From Ichthyophonus hoferi (lineage: Eukaryota; Opisthokonta; Ichthyosporea; Ichthyophonida; Ichthyophonidae): a DNA stretch of 64,000 nt. The first letter of the stretch is position 1. Every line of letters begins with the position of its first letter. The notes beneath the pieces are model-generated. The model made no database searches. It was not told the DNA's origin and saw nothing but the letters and a program-made list of their open reading frames with translations. The stretch spans positions 184,097 through 248,096 of the forward strand of contig NAOQ01000008.1 of NCBI GenBank assembly GCA_002751075.1, written 5' to 3'. The translations under genes and the position numbers were made by a program. Positions 62,543 through 64,000 of the stretch are shown in pieces.

Positions 62543-63917
62543 ATGGGACTAACATTTTCATTAAATCTTGGCTCCAATGGCGGAAAAGGTATAAATTCCT
62601 TATTACCTTTTACCTAAATTGATATAAATAAACCTATTAATTTAGGTAATGTAAAGTTGCTAGAAAAATAGTGTTTTGATATTGTGATAAATGCCAAACG
62701 CATAACCTTACAACAACGTATATATATTATTTCAGTAAATTAAGGAGTAGAAAAATATCGAGTTACAACAACATATAACTAATCTCCTATCTATATCTTA
62801 TTAAATTGTAAATATATAATATTGATACAGATCCCATAATTCAACCTAATAATTATACCTTTTTTTAGCAAACATTTATCATCTAACTAATAACGTATAT
62901 AGTATATATCCTTGTGTAGTTATGTCATTCATACTCAGGATGACAGCGGACTATTTCAAGTAAAGAAGTTAGGATAGAACCTGTATAGCCTTGATTCAGT
63001 ATTATTACAGAATTAAGAGTCCCTAACGTATCTCAAATAGAACTTTTTTTTACGTTTTAAACATAGCACCTTATAAAATACTTCAGGACTCAGCCTTAAT
63101 TATTTAAATAATTATAACTATAGTTACTTAGCCTATACTTAATATGTAGCTATTTTTGACATATACATACTCTATGTAATTGCATGGTAAAGTAATTTTC
63201 TCAGATTAATACTAGCTTTAGTTTAAAGGTGGAAATTGGAAAAAATTTAAAAATAGATTTTTTTTAATCTCACATTTCATTATGTATAAATATTAGGGCT
63301 ATAATTGTATTGCTAACTTGAATATATATTATTTTACTTGCGCAAACTGACAATTTTATTATATGTGAAGATTATATCCTACCATATGCTATATTTTATT
63401 AGACTATACTGTATTATACTACCCGATACTATCCTACCCTACCTTACCCTGCTCTATACTTTAGTATGCTATAGTGTATTATATTATACAGTCCTATCCT
63501 ATCATATTCTATCATATCCTATTATATCCTATCTTATTCTTTATTATACCGTACTACATTATGTTATCCTATCCCATCCTAACAGACACTAACAATAAAC
63601 CAGCCCTTAAACGATCTAGCAGTTATCTTAATGAAGACAAAACTGAAATGATCAGTTTCCAGTGTGCTATATGCCTTGAATATGCACAAGAACCACTGCA
63701 AACACCCTGCTGTAGTCATCCATTTTGCAAATGTTGCATTACTACCAGTCTATATTTTAACCCACATTGTCCTATGTGTCGACGTAGTTTACACACATCT
63801 ATGCTGAAAACCTTTCCTATTTCTAAAATGAAAGCGTATAAGAAACTAAGAATAGTTTGTAAGAATGATGGCTGTGGCATTGCTTTAACAATGGATAAAG
63901 TAAAAGAACATGCCAAG
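62543..63917 (+). CDS. RING finger / TRAF-type zinc finger protein, 5' part (runs past the window)
   Basis: Two exons are visible: 62543-62588 and 63586-63917, joined in frame. The second ends at a GTAATT donor, so the gene continues beyond 64000. The N terminus MGLTFSLNLG fits the MGxxxS N-myristoylation pattern. Residues about 40-77 form a C3HC4 RING (CAIC, then CCSHPFCKCC, then CPMC), typical of E3 ubiquitin ligases. They are followed by CKNDGCGIALTMDKVKEHAK, the start of a TRAF-type zinc finger. This order matches TRAF proteins and related ligases of holozoans and amoebozoans, which act at membranes or receptors. The substrate is unknown. The rest of the zinc fingers and any TRAF/MATH domain would lie to the right. 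The intron carries a TATCC/TATAC-rich array before its acceptor. Confidence 0.83.
63470..63585 (+). repeat. TATCC/TATAC pentamer array forming the intron polypyrimidine tract
   Basis: Repeated CCTATC / CATATC / TATCC units run up to the acceptor CCTAACAG of RING exon 2. A shorter array (TATCCTATCCTATCC) stands before the acceptor at 58007 in the PRODH-like gene. Confidence 0.75.
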
Positions 63918-64000
63918 GTAATTATATAGTGGAGATATAATATATAACAATATAGTATGATATTATAAATATACAATACAAGACAATTTTAATTTATAAA

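Noticed and set aside
63338-63590. Plus frame rich in Tyr, Leu and Ile before the RING exon
   Set aside because: Intron sequence made of TATAC/TATCC repeats; the real exon begins after the AG at 63585.
1-64000. CRISPR array, bacterial operons, rRNA or tRNA genes
   Set aside because: Direct repeats seen are AT microsatellites, minisatellites or LTRs. No spacer pattern and no tRNA B-box with a cloverleaf context was found; the genes have introns.

Overview
This window is AT-rich nuclear DNA from a eukaryote with intron-dense genes. Most introns are GT-AG, a few hundred bases long and rich in TATAC/TATAG-type simple repeats. No organism is named in the data. An SH2 domain, a RING plus TRAF-type zinc finger protein, an animal-like proline dehydrogenase family member, a bulb-type lectin domain and Ty1/copia retroelements together suggest a unicellular relative of animals (for example an ichthyosporean-like holozoan) or an amoebozoan. 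That placement is an inference with low confidence. Most genes had to be joined from small exons; every junction used here keeps the reading frame.

Left part (1-14 kb): a miniature LTR element at the left edge, then a complete SYS1 gene (Golgi membrane protein, minus strand, 4096-2446). A 2.4 kb spacer follows with a ~140 bp tandem satellite. Next is the first of two paralogous Ras-like GTPase genes (gene A, plus strand, 6550-13922, 14 exons, 681 aa), whose long tail ends in proline-rich SH3-ligand-like motifs.

Middle (14-36 kb): no intact host gene recognised. It is a graveyard of Ty1/copia fossils in both orientations, fragments of a second LTR family that uses an initiator-tRNA-Met-like primer site, and a dispersed coding repeat of unknown class (family B). 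The stretch 30.5-36.2 kb holds almost nothing recognisable.

Centre (36-42.4 kb): the second GTPase paralog (gene B, plus strand, 18 exons, 616 aa). Its first seven exons match gene A in order and phase, but its C terminus is an SH2 domain. A Ras-like GTPase fused to an SH2 domain is the most striking object here. Both paralogs lack the residues equivalent to Ras Gly12 and Gln61, so slow GTP hydrolysis is predicted. The SH2 domain has Tyr in place of the phosphotyrosine-binding FLVR arginine.

Right part (42-64 kb): family B repeats around an assembly gap. Then a minus-strand gene (53203-46112, six exons, 404 aa) for a predicted secreted protein: signal peptide, RQRR furin-like site, acidic Asp/Gly-rich DPF-repeat region and C-terminal B-lectin domain. 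Next, a plus-strand proline dehydrogenase family gene (55456-59685, 593 aa) in which all the main catalytic and substrate-binding positions I could align are replaced, so it looks like a pseudoenzyme. At the right edge is the start of a RING/TRAF-type zinc finger gene with an N-myristoylation-like N terminus.

There are two N gaps (11252-11694 and 44605-44920). Each is flanked by identical sequence on both sides, which points to unmerged contig ends. No tRNA, rRNA or CRISPR feature was seen.
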